The translations under genes were made by a program, and so were the position numbers. A DNA stretch of 64,000 bases. It comes from Crossiella sp. CA-258035. GTDB taxonomy: Bacteria > Actinomycetota > Actinomycetes > Mycobacteriales > Pseudonocardiaceae. The DNA is taken from contig NZ_CP116413.1 in assembly GCF_030064675.1 (NCBI RefSeq), positions 3,380,001-3,444,000 of the forward strand, read 5' to 3'. The notes under the pieces are model-generated. The model worked only from the letters and a program-made list of their open reading frames with translations, did not search any database and was not told the DNA's origin. Positions 7,766 through 16,477 of the stretch are shown here, in pieces. The stretch's first letter is position 1, and every line of letters begins with the position of its first letter.

Positions 7766-9828
7766 ACACCATCCCGCTGGCCATCCTGCTGGCCCTGCTG
7801 GCGGCCTGTCTGTTCGCCGCCGCGGTCGCCCGCCAGCACGCCGCGGTGCGCGCGCACGACCACGGCGGCGCGCTCACCCTGCGCGGCCTGGGCGACACGG
7901 TCCGCTCCCGTGGCTGGCTCACCGGCACCGGCTTCGCCGTGCTCGGCAGCGGCCTGCACGTGCTCGCGCTGTCCCTGGCGCCCATGGTGATCGTGCAGCC
8001 ACTCGGCGTGCTCAGCCTGGTGCTGACCGTGCTGTTCACCGCTCGCGCCCGGCGCGCACCGATCGCGCGGCCGGTGCGGCTGGCCGTGCTCGCGGTGTGC
8101 GCCGGGGTGTTCGGCTTCGTCGCGCTCGCGGTCTCGCCCGCGGTGGCCACCTCGGTGGCGGTGCCGGGCGCGGTGCACCTGGCCGCGCTGGCCGCGGTGG
8201 CCGTGGCCGCGCTGGGCCTGCGGGCCGGTGGCCAGGCCAGGTGCGCGGTGCTGGCCGCCTCCGCCGCAGTCCTGTTCGGACTCGGCTCGGTGCTGACCAA
8301 GTCCGCCACCGGCCAGCTGTTCACCGCGCAGCCGCAGCTCGGCGGGCTGCTCATCGCCGCGGAAGCCGGGCTGCTGCTGGCCTTCGGCGGCTGGGTGATG
8401 CACCAGGCCTACGCCGCGGGGCCGACCGCGGTGGTGGTCGGCGCGGTCACCGTGCTGGACCCGCTCACCGCGGTCAGCACCGGCCTGCTGTTCTACGGCG
8501 AGGCCGCCTACCTCACCCCCGCCACCGCCGCCGGGCAGGCCGCGCTCGCGCTGCTGGCCGTGGGCGGCGTGGTGGTGCTGGCGAAATCCGTGCCGGACCA
8601 ACGAGAACTCACCGAGGAGCCAGCGATGCCGCGACGCCGTGGGCACACCGGATCCGGACTGCGGATCGTGCTGGGCGCGGACACCTTCCCACCCGATGTC
8701 AACGGCGCGGCCAACTTCGCCGGTCGCCTCGCACACGGCCTGGCCGCCCGCGGCCATGAGGTGCACGTGATCTGCCCAGCGCCCGACGGCAAGGCGGCCA
8801 CCGTGCGCGCGGGCGGGATCACCCTGCACCACCTGCCCGCCCGGCGCACCCCGTTCCACCCGGACTTCCGGATCAGCCTGCCCTGGCAGGCGAACCGCGC
8901 CGTGCCGGACCTGCTGGCCGGGCTGGACCCGGACCTGGTGCACGTGCAGTCGCACTTCCCGGTCGGCCGCGCCGTGCTGCGCGCGGCCACCGCCCGGAAC
9001 ATCCCGGCCGTGGCCACCAACCACTTCATGCCGGAGAACCTGTTCGGCTACCTCAAGATCCCCGCCGCCCTGCGCCGCGGCCTGGCCAGGCTCGCCTGGC
9101 GGGACCTGGTCCGGGTCTACCGGGAGGCCGCCGTGGTCACCGCGCCCACCCCGCGCGCGGTGGAACTGTTGCACGCCAACCACCTACCCGGCCAGGCCCG
9201 CGCGATCTCCTGCGGCATCGACATCGACCACTACGCCGCACCCCGGCCGGTGAAGTCTGCTTCGGACGGTTGCGCGGTGCTGTTCGTGGGCCGCCTGGAC
9301 GCGGAGAAGAACGTGCCCGAGCTGCTGCACGCCCTGGCCCGCGTGCCCGGCCTGCGCGCCGAGCTGGTCGGCGACGGCTCCTGCCGCGCCCGCCTGGAAA
9401 AACTGGCCGCCGAGCTGGGCGTGACCGGCCGGGTGCGCTTCCACGGCGTGGTCTCCGACGCCGACCTGGTGCGGGCCTACCGGCGCGCCGACGTCTTCTG
9501 CATGCCCGGCACCGCCGAGCTGCAGAGCCTGGCCACCATGGAGGCCATGTCCGCCGGACTCCCGGTGGTGGCCGCCGACGCGATGGCCCTGCCGCACCTG
9601 GTGCGCCCCGGCGACAACGGCTTCCTCTACCCGCCAGGCGATCCGGACGCCCTCGCCGTGCACCTGCGGACGCTGGCCGCCGATCCGCAGCTGCGGGCGC
9701 GCCTGGGCGCGGCCAGCACGCGGCTGATCGCCCGGCACGCGCTGACCGCGACCCTGACGGCCTTCGAGGGGGTCTACGCCGAGCTGGTCACCGTGCCCGC
9801 GCCGGTGCTCTCCGGCATTCCCGCGTAA
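7762..9828 (+). CDS. DMT-type membrane domain fused to GT4 glycosyltransferase
   Basis: Residues 1-285 form about nine membrane helices of the drug/metabolite transporter (EamA/NIPA-like) type. Residues about 294-680 are a GT-B glycosyltransferase of family 4: the N-terminal LGADTFPPDVNGAA loop, VHVQSHFPVG, a central GRLDAEKNVPELLHAL and the E-x7-E motif in AELQSLATMEAMSAG. Glycosyltransferases of this shape often mannosylate lipids in actinomycetes. One reading frame covers both halves, but an in-frame ATG with its own GAGGAG lies at the junction (8626). It overlaps the DUF998 gene upstream and its 3' end overlaps the convergent monooxygenase by 55 nt. Confidence 0.88.
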   Translation: MNTIPLAILLALLAACLFAAAVARQHAAVRAHDHGGALTLRGLGDTVRSRGWLTGTGFAVLGSGLHVLALSLAPMVIVQPLGVLSLVLTVLFTARARRAPIARPVRLAVLAVCAGVFGFVALAVSPAVATSVAVPGAVHLAALAAVAVAALGLRAGGQARCAVLAASAAVLFGLGSVLTKSATGQLFTAQPQLGGLLIAAEAGLLLAFGGWVMHQAYAAGPTAVVVGAVTVLDPLTAVSTGLLFYGEAAYLTPATAAGQAALALLAVGGVVVLAKSVPDQRELTEEPAMPRRRGHTGSGLRIVLGADTFPPDVNGAANFAGRLAHGLAARGHEVHVICPAPDGKAATVRAGGITLHHLPARRTPFHPDFRISLPWQANRAVPDLLAGLDPDLVHVQSHFPVGRAVLRAATARNIPAVATNHFMPENLFGYLKIPAALRRGLARLAWRDLVRVYREAAVVTAPTPRAVELLHANHLPGQARAISCGIDIDHYAAPRPVKSASDGCAVLFVGRLDAEKNVPELLHALARVPGLRAELVGDGSCRARLEKLAAELGVTGRVRFHGVVSDADLVRAYRRADVFCMPGTAELQSLATMEAMSAGLPVVAADAMALPHLVRPGDNGFLYPPGDPDALAVHLRTLAADPQLRARLGAASTRLIARHALTATLTAFEGVYAELVTVPAPVLSGIPA
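8614..8628 (+). promoter_or_regulatory. Internal ribosome-binding site and in-frame ATG at fusion junction
   Basis: GAGGAG at 8614-8619 lies 6 nt before ATG at 8626-8628, in frame with the long gene (codon 289). It falls exactly between the membrane domain and the glycosyltransferase domain, so a soluble glycosyltransferase of about 400 residues could be made separately. Confidence 0.55.
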
Positions 9829-11000
9829 TCGGGCAGCTCGACGCCGTTGATCGCGCGCCCGACCAGCTCGGCGAACCATTCGCTGGCGAAGTCGGGGAGC
9901 GGCTCGGCCTCCGGCCCGGGGAGGTCGCGGCTGCGGGCGTTCAACCGGCCGATCTCCTGGTTGGCCTCGACGAACGGCCGCATCCGCGCCTCGTAGCGGG
10001 CGAACCCGGCCCCGGGGTCCCAGCCGGCCGCGGCCAGTTCCCCGGCCAGCAGGTAGGCGCCGACCAGGGCCAGCCCGGTGCCCTGCCCGGACAGCGGCGA
10101 GGAGCAGAACGCCGCGTCGCCGAGCAGCCCCGCCCGGCCACTCGACCAGCGGTCCAGCACCACCTGGGCGACCTGGTCGAGGTAGAAGTCCGGGGTGTCG
10201 TCCAGGTGCGCGAGGATGTCCGGGGTCAACCAGCCCAGGCCCGCCATCCGCGCACGCAGCAGGGCTTTCTGGGCCGCGATGTCACGGTGGTCGACGTTGA
10301 GGTCGGGCGCGGCGAAGTAGCACATGGCCATCGCCCTGGTGGCGTCCTGGATGGGCCGCAGCAGGACGGAGCGCCCGGACTCCTGGTCCTGGTGCTCCAG
10401 CAGCCAGCGGTCCAGCCCGAACTCGTTGGGCACACTGAAGAAGGCCAGCACGTGTCCGAGGTGGCGGAGGAACCGCTCGTGCGGCCCGAAGACCAGCTCC
10501 CGCAGCCCCGAGTGCGGCCCGTCGGCCCCGACCACCAGGTCGAAGCGCCGCCGGTCGCCGCCGGCGAAGACCACGTCGACCCCGTGCGCGTCCTGCTCGA
10601 GCCCGGCGATCCGGTCGCCGAAGACGTACTCCACGCCGTCGCGGGTGTCCTCGAAGAGCACCCGGGACAGGTCCCCGCGCAGGATCTCGATGTCCGCGAT
10701 GAACCCGTCGCCACCGTTGTCCTCGGCCCGGAAGGTCTCCAGCACCTGCCCGTCCGCGTCCACGGTGTGCGCGCCCGCGGTGTCGGTGCAGGCCGCGCGC
10801 ACCGCGGCGGCCAGCCCCATGCGCGCGATGACCTCCTTGGCGACCCCGCGCGCGTCCACCGCCTGCCCGCCGGGGCGCAGCCCGGGAGCCCGCTCCACCA
10901 CGGTCACCTCGGCCCCTCGCCTGCGCAGCCAGTGGGCCAGCGCGGGTCCGGCGATGCTCGCCCCCGCCACCAGCACCCGGGGACCGCTCACGACGCTCAT
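9774..11000 (-). CDS. FAD-dependent monooxygenase (class A, PHBH-like)
   Basis: The Rossmann motif VLVAGASIAGPALAHWL opens the protein, followed by the second FAD motif (LVVGADGPHS, about residue 155) and GDAAFCSSPLSGQGTGLAL near the C-terminus. Such enzymes hydroxylate aromatic or polyketide-like substrates with NAD(P)H and O2; TetX- and aklavinone-hydroxylase-type proteins look similar. The ATG start at 11000 has a perfect AGGAGG; the open frame extends further upstream but without a better start. Its 3' end overlaps the convergent glycosyltransferase gene by 55 nt. Substrate unknown. Confidence 0.9.
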   Translation of the reverse strand: MSVVSGPRVLVAGASIAGPALAHWLRRRGAEVTVVERAPGLRPGGQAVDARGVAKEVIARMGLAAAVRAACTDTAGAHTVDADGQVLETFRAEDNGGDGFIADIEILRGDLSRVLFEDTRDGVEYVFGDRIAGLEQDAHGVDVVFAGGDRRRFDLVVGADGPHSGLRELVFGPHERFLRHLGHVLAFFSVPNEFGLDRWLLEHQDQESGRSVLLRPIQDATRAMAMCYFAAPDLNVDHRDIAAQKALLRARMAGLGWLTPDILAHLDDTPDFYLDQVAQVVLDRWSSGRAGLLGDAAFCSSPLSGQGTGLALVGAYLLAGELAAAGWDPGAGFARYEARMRPFVEANQEIGRLNARSRDLPGPEAEPLPDFASEWFAELVGRAINGVELPDYAGMPESTGAGTVTSSA

Positions 11001-11154
11001 CACTGCCTCCTTGTTTTTCCTGTCCAGCCGTACTGACCGCGGAGCCGCCCAAAACTCATCGGCACGACGCACTGTCGGCTGCCTCGAGTACGGTCTCCGC
11101 GTGGTCTGGCGCGTACGCCGACCACCGGCAACGGCTGGATCAACTGGGGGATTC

Positions 11155-12126
11155 ATGCGCGTGACCGCGCTCTGCCTTGCCCTGCTCACGACGAGCGCCC
11201 TGCTCACACCGGCCCCGGCGCGCGCCGCACCCGCGCCCTGCGCCTGGACCGCGACCGCCCTGGAGGTGCCCCCGGGCTACCAGGACGCCTCCGCGGAGGC
11301 CACCAACCGGCAGGACCTGATCGTCGGGCGGCTCACCCCGGCCAGCGGTTTCGGTGACCACCTGGTCCTGTGGCGGGACGGGAAGGCCACCGTGCTGGGC
11401 CGTCCGTTCGGGCTGACCGGGCATCCGACCGCGGTCAGCTCCACCGGGGTCGTGACCGGGCTGCTGGACCGGGCCAGTGGCGAGCAGGTCCGGCACGGGT
11501 TCCGGTACGCCAACGGGGAGTTCCAGCGCCTGGAGACCCCGCCGGGCGCGGACTACGCGCGGCCGCACTCGGTCAACGCCGCCGGTGACGTGGTCGCCGC
11601 GGTCAAGGGCCAGCTCGTCCGCTGGCCCGCGGGCGGCGCGGCGCACGAGGTGCTGGCCCCGCCGGTGCCCGGCGAGGTCGCCGACCCGTACCTCGACGAC
11701 GAGGGCCGGATCGCCTTCACCCTCTACACCGGGGGCCGCGCCACCATCCAGCTGCGCCACCCCGACGGCCGCTTCCAGGAGCTGCTGCCGCCGGAGCCGA
11801 CCGGCAGCATGCTGGCCGTGCAGCTGCACGCCGGCCGGGTGGTCGGGCACCTCGGGCTCAGCAACACCGTGGTCTGGGGCGTGGACGGCGCGGTGCAGCA
11901 GCGGATCAGCGAGGAGCCGCGGGCCATCAACGGCACCGGGCGGGTGCTGACCGCGGGCAACGGGGCCGGTCAGGCCCGGCTGTGGCAGGACGGCGCGCTG
12001 GTCTCGGAACTGCCGTGGCAGTACCGGGCGGACACCCAGAACGCGCTGCTCGAGGACGGTTCGGTGGTCGGCGCGATGCGGGTCAGCTCCAGCCGGTACC
12101 ACCCGGCGCACCTGCGCTGCCAGTGA
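11155..12126 (+). CDS. Secreted protein with HAF-like repeats
   Basis: A Sec signal peptide (residues 1-24, ending near APARA-AP) is followed by a repetitive beta-rich protein. Segments such as ATNRQDLIVGRL, AVSSTGVVTGLL, SVNAAGDVVAAV and AINGTGRVLTAG recur about every 45-60 residues and resemble HAF repeats (G-I-N-x-x-G-Q-V-V-G) of extracellular propeller-like proteins. ATG at 11155 has a GGGGG Shine-Dalgarno. It stands alone, convergent with the TPR gene. Function unknown; a binding or structural role outside the cell is likely. Confidence 0.8.
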   Translation: MRVTALCLALLTTSALLTPAPARAAPAPCAWTATALEVPPGYQDASAEATNRQDLIVGRLTPASGFGDHLVLWRDGKATVLGRPFGLTGHPTAVSSTGVVTGLLDRASGEQVRHGFRYANGEFQRLETPPGADYARPHSVNAAGDVVAAVKGQLVRWPAGGAAHEVLAPPVPGEVADPYLDDEGRIAFTLYTGGRATIQLRHPDGRFQELLPPEPTGSMLAVQLHAGRVVGHLGLSNTVVWGVDGAVQQRISEEPRAINGTGRVLTAGNGAGQARLWQDGALVSELPWQYRADTQNALLEDGSVVGAMRVSSSRYHPAHLRCQ

Positions 12127-12133
12127 CACCCCC

Positions 12134-12164
12134 GGCCGCGCCCGGCGTCAGCTCGGGCGCGGCC
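12134..12164. terminator. Bidirectional hairpin between convergent genes
   Basis: A perfect 10-bp stem, GGCCGCGCCC pairing with GGGCGCGGCC, encloses an 11-nt loop. It spans the gap between the secreted protein and the TPR gene and includes the TPR stop codon. There is no T-run, as is common in GC-rich actinomycetes. Confidence 0.6.
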
Positions 12165-14406
12165 CCGGCTTGCCCCGGTCGGTGAACAGCCGGGCCAGCG
12201 TGCTGGTCAGGTGCCGCACCGGCAGCGTGGCGTGCTCCAGCCTGCGCACCGCGGCCAGCAGCTGGGCCAGGCCGTCCTCGTGCGCCAGGCAGGTGCGCAG
12301 GATGTTCTGCACCTCCTGCCTGGCGCGGGTGTCGCGGTGCACCGAGGAGCTGATCGCCGGGTCCAGGGAGTCCAGCAGGCGCTGGCGGCTGTACGGGAAC
12401 CGGCACAGCGGCACCGCCAGCAGCGCGTCGGTGGCCATCGCCAGCACGTAGTGGTCCACAGTGGACACCGCGGCTCCGGTGCTCGGCTTGCCCGCGGTCA
12501 GCTGCCGTGGGCGGTGCAGGATCCAGGCGAGCAGGTCGGCGTTGCCCACCGGGACCCTGGCCGGGCGGAACAGCGCGCCGGGGGTGCGGGTGGTGCTCTG
12601 GTAGAGCGTGTCGGAGATGATCAGGGCCAGGTCGGCGCGGTCGGTGCGCAGGGTCTCGTGCAGGGCCGGGGTGTCGGCCATGCCGAAGGCGTGCAGCACG
12701 GCGGGGCTGGTCACGCCCCGGTCGTCCACCCGCACCGGACCGGCGTGCATGGCCACCCGCAGCCGCACCTGCTGCACCGGCAGCAGGGTCGCGTTGATCG
12801 CGCGCAGCTCGGTGGACAGGTTGTCCGGCACCATCGCCACCAGCTGCTCCCGGGAGACCTGCGGCGGCAGCAACAGCAGCACTCCGTCGCCGTAGCTCTC
12901 CGTCGCGCAGTCCGCCCACGGGATGTGGCTGCGGGTCACCGCCTTCTTCAGTGCCTCGTACATCCGTCGCCACAACGTGATCCGCTCGTGCCCGGAACTG
13001 TCCACAGTGGATGTGAGGTGGACCGCCAGCATCACCCTGGGCACCACCACGCTGACCCGGCTGCTCAGCATGTCGGCCAGTCCGGACAGCAACGCCTTGG
13101 TGCGCTGGGTGTCCGGGTGGTCCTCGCCGCGCACCCGCAGCTGGGCGTGCAGCACCTCCTGGTAGGTCGCCCGCGCCTGGACCAGCTTGCCCTGCCGGGT
13201 CAGCACCGCGGCCAGGTTGTTGCGACTGTCCACAGTGTCCGGATGGTCCGCGCCGAGCACCCGCACCTGGTCGGCCAGCAGCTCGGTGTAGGCCGCCTCC
13301 GCCTCGGCCGACTTGCCCTGCTGGGCCAGCACGTTGGCCAGGTTGTTGCGGCTGGCCAGGGTGTCGGGGTGGTCCGCGCCGAGCACCCTGGGCAGGTCGG
13401 CGAGCAGCCTGGTGTAGGTGTGCTCGGCCTCGGCCAGTTTCCCTTGCTGGGCCAGGATGTTGGCCAGGTTGTTGCGGCTGGCCAGGGTGTCCGGGTGTTC
13501 CGGGCCGAGCAGCACGCACCGCCGGTGGGCCACCCGGCGGAACACCTCGGCCGCCTCGGTGAGCTTCGCACCGTCCCGCAGCGCGTCCGCCTGGTCCTGC
13601 AACACGTTGGCCAGGTTGGACAGCACCGCCAGCGCGTCGTCGGAGTCCAGCCGGGTGCCCTCGGCGGCCCGGCGCAGGATCTCCTCCGCCTCGGTCAGGT
13701 CCGCCGGGTCGGCCAGCCTGCTGTGCCGGGCACGCAGCGCCGCGCCCAGGTTGGACATCCGCCGCAACCGGCCGGGGTGCTCCGGCGAGGTGGCCGCGCC
13801 TGCCTGGCGCAGCACCGCGATCGCCTCGTCCAGGGAGTCCAGGTCGCCGGTGCGCTCGTAGTGCAGCCGCAACGAGGCGCCCAGGTTGGCCAGCAGCGCG
13901 GAGCGGTCCCGGTCGTCGTCGGGGGCCGCGCGCAGGGCCTGGCGCTGGCGGCGCACCGCGGCCTGCAGGTCCCGCTCGTCGAAGGTGTGCTCGTGCCGCT
14001 GCCGCAACGCGTTGCCCAGGTTGGACAGCTGCCCGCTGAGGTCGCGGTCCCGCGGGTCGAGCAGGCCGACCACCCTGGTCAGCGTGTCGATGGCCCGGTC
14101 CAGCACGGCCAGCTCGCGGGTCACCTCGTACTCGACCTGCAGCGAGTTGCTCAGCAACGACAGCCAGGCCACCGCATGCGCCGGATCGTCCACAGTGGAC
14201 TCTGAGAGCGAGTGGGCCAGCCGGGCCGCCTCGCGCACCGCGGTCAGCGCGGCCACCCGGGCCCCGGTGCGGGCCTGGTGCCCGCCCAGCCGCAGCAGCG
14301 CCACGGCCAGCGCGGCCCGCGCTTCGACCGGATCGGTTTCCGCGCGCTGCCGCAGCTCCCGCACCCTGGCGGCCAGCCGGGACTCCTGCTCGGCCGGATC
14401 ACTCAT
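12148..14406 (-). CDS. TPR protein with cyclase-like and EAD2-like domains
   Basis: Residues about 40-445 are TPR-type helical repeats; the last three are near-identical 42-residue units with the DHPDTLASRNNLA motif. Residues about 452-602 resemble the nucleotidyl-cyclase-like domain common in actinomycete signalling proteins (ATESYGDGVLLLLPP, LRVAMHAGPVRVDDRGV) but the usual metal-binding Asp near its start is not evident. Residues about 650-738 match the texture of effector-associated domain 2 (RTCLAHEDGLAQLLAAVRRL, then LPVRHL), a homotypic adaptor found in NTPase-linked conflict systems. It is the last gene of a three-gene overlapping operon. Four palindrome copies lie within it. Domain calls are by eye; the system role is inference. 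Confidence 0.82.
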   Translation of the reverse strand: MSDPAEQESRLAARVRELRQRAETDPVEARAALAVALLRLGGHQARTGARVAALTAVREAARLAHSLSESTVDDPAHAVAWLSLLSNSLQVEYEVTRELAVLDRAIDTLTRVVGLLDPRDRDLSGQLSNLGNALRQRHEHTFDERDLQAAVRRQRQALRAAPDDDRDRSALLANLGASLRLHYERTGDLDSLDEAIAVLRQAGAATSPEHPGRLRRMSNLGAALRARHSRLADPADLTEAEEILRRAAEGTRLDSDDALAVLSNLANVLQDQADALRDGAKLTEAAEVFRRVAHRRCVLLGPEHPDTLASRNNLANILAQQGKLAEAEHTYTRLLADLPRVLGADHPDTLASRNNLANVLAQQGKSAEAEAAYTELLADQVRVLGADHPDTVDSRNNLAAVLTRQGKLVQARATYQEVLHAQLRVRGEDHPDTQRTKALLSGLADMLSSRVSVVVPRVMLAVHLTSTVDSSGHERITLWRRMYEALKKAVTRSHIPWADCATESYGDGVLLLLPPQVSREQLVAMVPDNLSTELRAINATLLPVQQVRLRVAMHAGPVRVDDRGVTSPAVLHAFGMADTPALHETLRTDRADLALIISDTLYQSTTRTPGALFRPARVPVGNADLLAWILHRPRQLTAGKPSTGAAVSTVDHYVLAMATDALLAVPLCRFPYSRQRLLDSLDPAISSSVHRDTRARQEVQNILRTCLAHEDGLAQLLAAVRRLEHATLPVRHLTSTLARLFTDRGKPGPRPS
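12454..14200. repeat. Densest cluster of the GTCCACWGTGGAC palindrome
   Basis: Copies lie at 12454-12466, 13001-13011 (core), 13228-13240 (one arm altered) and 14188-14200. Other exact cores TCCACWGTGGA in the window are near 4406, 16502, 18856, 45511 and 57237. Near-copies are at 7477, 30146, 30526, 50298, 50485 and 60195. Most are inside genes and in various frames; in several they encode S-T-V-D using ACA, a codon rare at this GC content. Confidence 0.75.
13212..13476 (-). repeat. 126-bp direct repeats encoding TPR units
   Basis: The marker CCAGGTTGTTGCG recurs at 13212, 13338 and 13464, exactly 126 bp (42 codons) apart, with long stretches of identity between copies. The repeats are in frame and encode tandem TPR_12-like units, pointing to recent duplication or homogenisation within the gene. 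Confidence 0.8.
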
Positions 14407-15871
14407 CGCTGGCTCCTCGGTCGATCTCGGGCGGCGGGTTGAGCAGGAACTCCCGCGCCAACGCGGGATCGTGGAACTCCCAGCTCTCCGAACGGGTGCC
14501 GTCCCGCGCGGTGGAACGGGTGTAGCGCAGCAGGCTGGTCCGCTCCGGCGCGGGTGGCGACTGCCGGGGTGCGGGCACCACGACCAGCCCGGCAGGCTCC
14601 TGGCCGCGGAACCGCTCGGCCAGCCGCTGGTAGGTGTCGCGGGCCGCGCCGAACCGGCCGCCCTCGCCGTCGAGCTCGCGCAGCATCCGCACGATGTAGC
14701 GGGCCTGGTCGCCGCGGATGGCGGACTGGCCGCCGCCGGTGACCGCCACGTGCGTGCACAGCAGGTCGTGCAGCTCCTTGTCCGGGTCGAAGCCCTGCGC
14801 CAGGTAGATGTCGTAGGCGTCCAGGGCCTGGGCCAGCGGACCGCCGCCGGTCAGCCGGGCGCGCAGCTCGGCCACCTGCGCCCGCAGGGTCTTGCCCGGT
14901 GTGGTCGCGGCCAGCTCGGTCAGCTCGGCGAGCACCGCCAGCTCCGCCTCCTCGGCCGCGCCGATGATCTGCGCGCGCAGCGCCAGGCTGTTCTCCGGCC
15001 GGTCCAGCGCGGTGGGCCGCTGCGGGTACCGGTCGTACTCCACCAGCACCACCGCCTGGAAGCCCTTGCCGATCGGCTCCACGCCCAGCCGGTTCACCAG
15101 CGGGCCGTCCAGCGCGGGCACCATGATCTGCGAGCCGCCGTGGCAGGCCGCGTTGGCCAGCAGCCGCACGTGGTCCCGGGGCGCGTCCGGCCGGAACGGC
15201 AGCACGGTGGGGGAGTTGGCCGGCACGCACACGATGTCGGCGCGCAGCACGGTCGCGTTGCTCTCCCACAGCAGGTAGTCCTTGCACACCGCGACCGCCA
15301 GCCGCACCTGCCGCCCGCGCAGGGTCAGCTCGACCACCTCCACGCCCCGGCCCGCGGTGGCGTTCTCGCCGTCGGCCAGGGAGAGCTTGGTGACCAGGTG
15401 CACCGTGCCGTCATGGATGAGCACGGAGACGTTGCGGTGCACCAGGTGTTCGCTGCGCCAGCCCTCGCCTGCCAGCGCGACCAGGTCGGCGGCCTCGGCG
15501 GTGTTGCGCACAAAACCCAGTCCCGCCACCACGACCCGCCCGGCGGAGAACTCGCGCAGGGTGTCCAGGCAGCCCAGCGGCACCAGGTACTCGGGGAAGA
15601 CCACCACGTCGGCGGACTGCCGGTCCAGGAAGGCCATCAGCTCGACCAGGCAGGCCCTGGTCGCGGTGGTGGACAGCTCCTGGATGCCGTCGTAGACCGA
15701 GGGGTGCGCGCCGCTGAACAGCTGCGCCGCGGACAGCTCGCCGGGTCCTTTCCCGGCCTCGTACAACGGTTCGGCGGGCAGCCACAGGCTTTCCGGGGTG
15801 CGCGCGTGCGGCAGCCCGTCCAGCTGCACCACGCACAACCGGAGCCTGCGGTCAGTCCCGGGATTCGACAT
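14399..15871 (-). CDS. Carbon-nitrogen hydrolase (nitrilase superfamily) with C-terminal extension
   Basis: The catalytic triad of the nitrilase superfamily is visible: E94 in VVVFPEYLVP, K162 in VTKLSLADGEN and C196 in AVAVCKDYL. The first 290 residues or so form the alpha-beta-beta-alpha domain; the family is usually about 280-300 residues long, so the extra 190 residues (helical, then a Pro-rich linker and a terminal EFHDPALAREFLL segment) are unusual and unassigned. It would hydrolyse an amide or nitrile bond. It overlaps the upstream membrane gene by 20 nt and the downstream TPR gene by 8 nt, so all three act as a unit. The substrate, and an effector role, are inference. Confidence 0.82.
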   Translation of the reverse strand: MSNPGTDRRLRLCVVQLDGLPHARTPESLWLPAEPLYEAGKGPGELSAAQLFSGAHPSVYDGIQELSTTATRACLVELMAFLDRQSADVVVFPEYLVPLGCLDTLREFSAGRVVVAGLGFVRNTAEAADLVALAGEGWRSEHLVHRNVSVLIHDGTVHLVTKLSLADGENATAGRGVEVVELTLRGRQVRLAVAVCKDYLLWESNATVLRADIVCVPANSPTVLPFRPDAPRDHVRLLANAACHGGSQIMVPALDGPLVNRLGVEPIGKGFQAVVLVEYDRYPQRPTALDRPENSLALRAQIIGAAEEAELAVLAELTELAATTPGKTLRAQVAELRARLTGGGPLAQALDAYDIYLAQGFDPDKELHDLLCTHVAVTGGGQSAIRGDQARYIVRMLRELDGEGGRFGAARDTYQRLAERFRGQEPAGLVVVPAPRQSPPAPERTSLLRYTRSTARDGTRSESWEFHDPALAREFLLNPPPEIDRGASDE

Positions 15872-16310
15872 GGGCGCCCTCCCTGAGCTCCGCGGCCAGG
15901 GCTTCGGCGAAGGGGTAGGGTCGGTAGCCGCGCTGGGCCTGCACCCGGTCCAGGTAGGGCTGGGCCGCGGCCACCGCGCTGGCGTAGGAACGGCCCATGC
16001 TGCGCCGCACCAGCTTCCGGTCCACGTAGCCGCCCGCGCAGGCGATCGCGATCGAGTTGAGCACCGCGAGGGTGTAGCCGACCCGGTCCAGGGTGGCCCG
16101 GTCCAGCTCGGCCAGCTGCTCCGGCGAGCGCCCGGCCACCAGCTGGTGCAGGATCCGCCGCCCGGCGCGCACCTCGGCGGCGAGGTAGCGCTCGTGCAGG
16201 TCGAAGAACGCGCGCAGCCGGTCCGCGCGGGTGGACCGCCGGAACCCCCAGACGGCGACCAGCACCGCCACGGCAGGGGAGATCAGGGACAACCAGACGC
16301 TCAGACTCAT
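15852..16310 (-). CDS. Small membrane-anchored helical protein (DUF4760-like)
   Basis: One N-terminal membrane helix (SVWLSLISPAVAVLVAVWGF) is followed by about 125 cytosolic residues, mostly helical (RAFFDLHERYLAAEVRAGRR). This is the layout of DUF4760-like bacterial proteins of unknown function. ATG at 16310 has GAGGTGG upstream. It is the first gene of the operon with the nitrilase-fold and TPR/cyclase/EAD2-like genes, so it probably tethers the complex to the membrane or senses there (inference). Confidence 0.75.
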   Translation of the reverse strand: MSLSVWLSLISPAVAVLVAVWGFRRSTRADRLRAFFDLHERYLAAEVRAGRRILHQLVAGRSPEQLAELDRATLDRVGYTLAVLNSIAIACAGGYVDRKLVRRSMGRSYASAVAAAQPYLDRVQAQRGYRPYPFAEALAAELREGAHVESRD

Positions 16311-16477
16311 CGCCCACCTCAGCGACGTCGGTGCGGGACATCCGGCTGTCGGGCGACGGCCACCAGACGTTACGCACAGTGACTAACCCGTGACCCAGGT
16401 CTCGGGTCGTGACTGTCGCGACAGGACTGCGACACCGCCGGGACCGGGATGGGAAACACGGCGGCTTGGCTCGGGGC

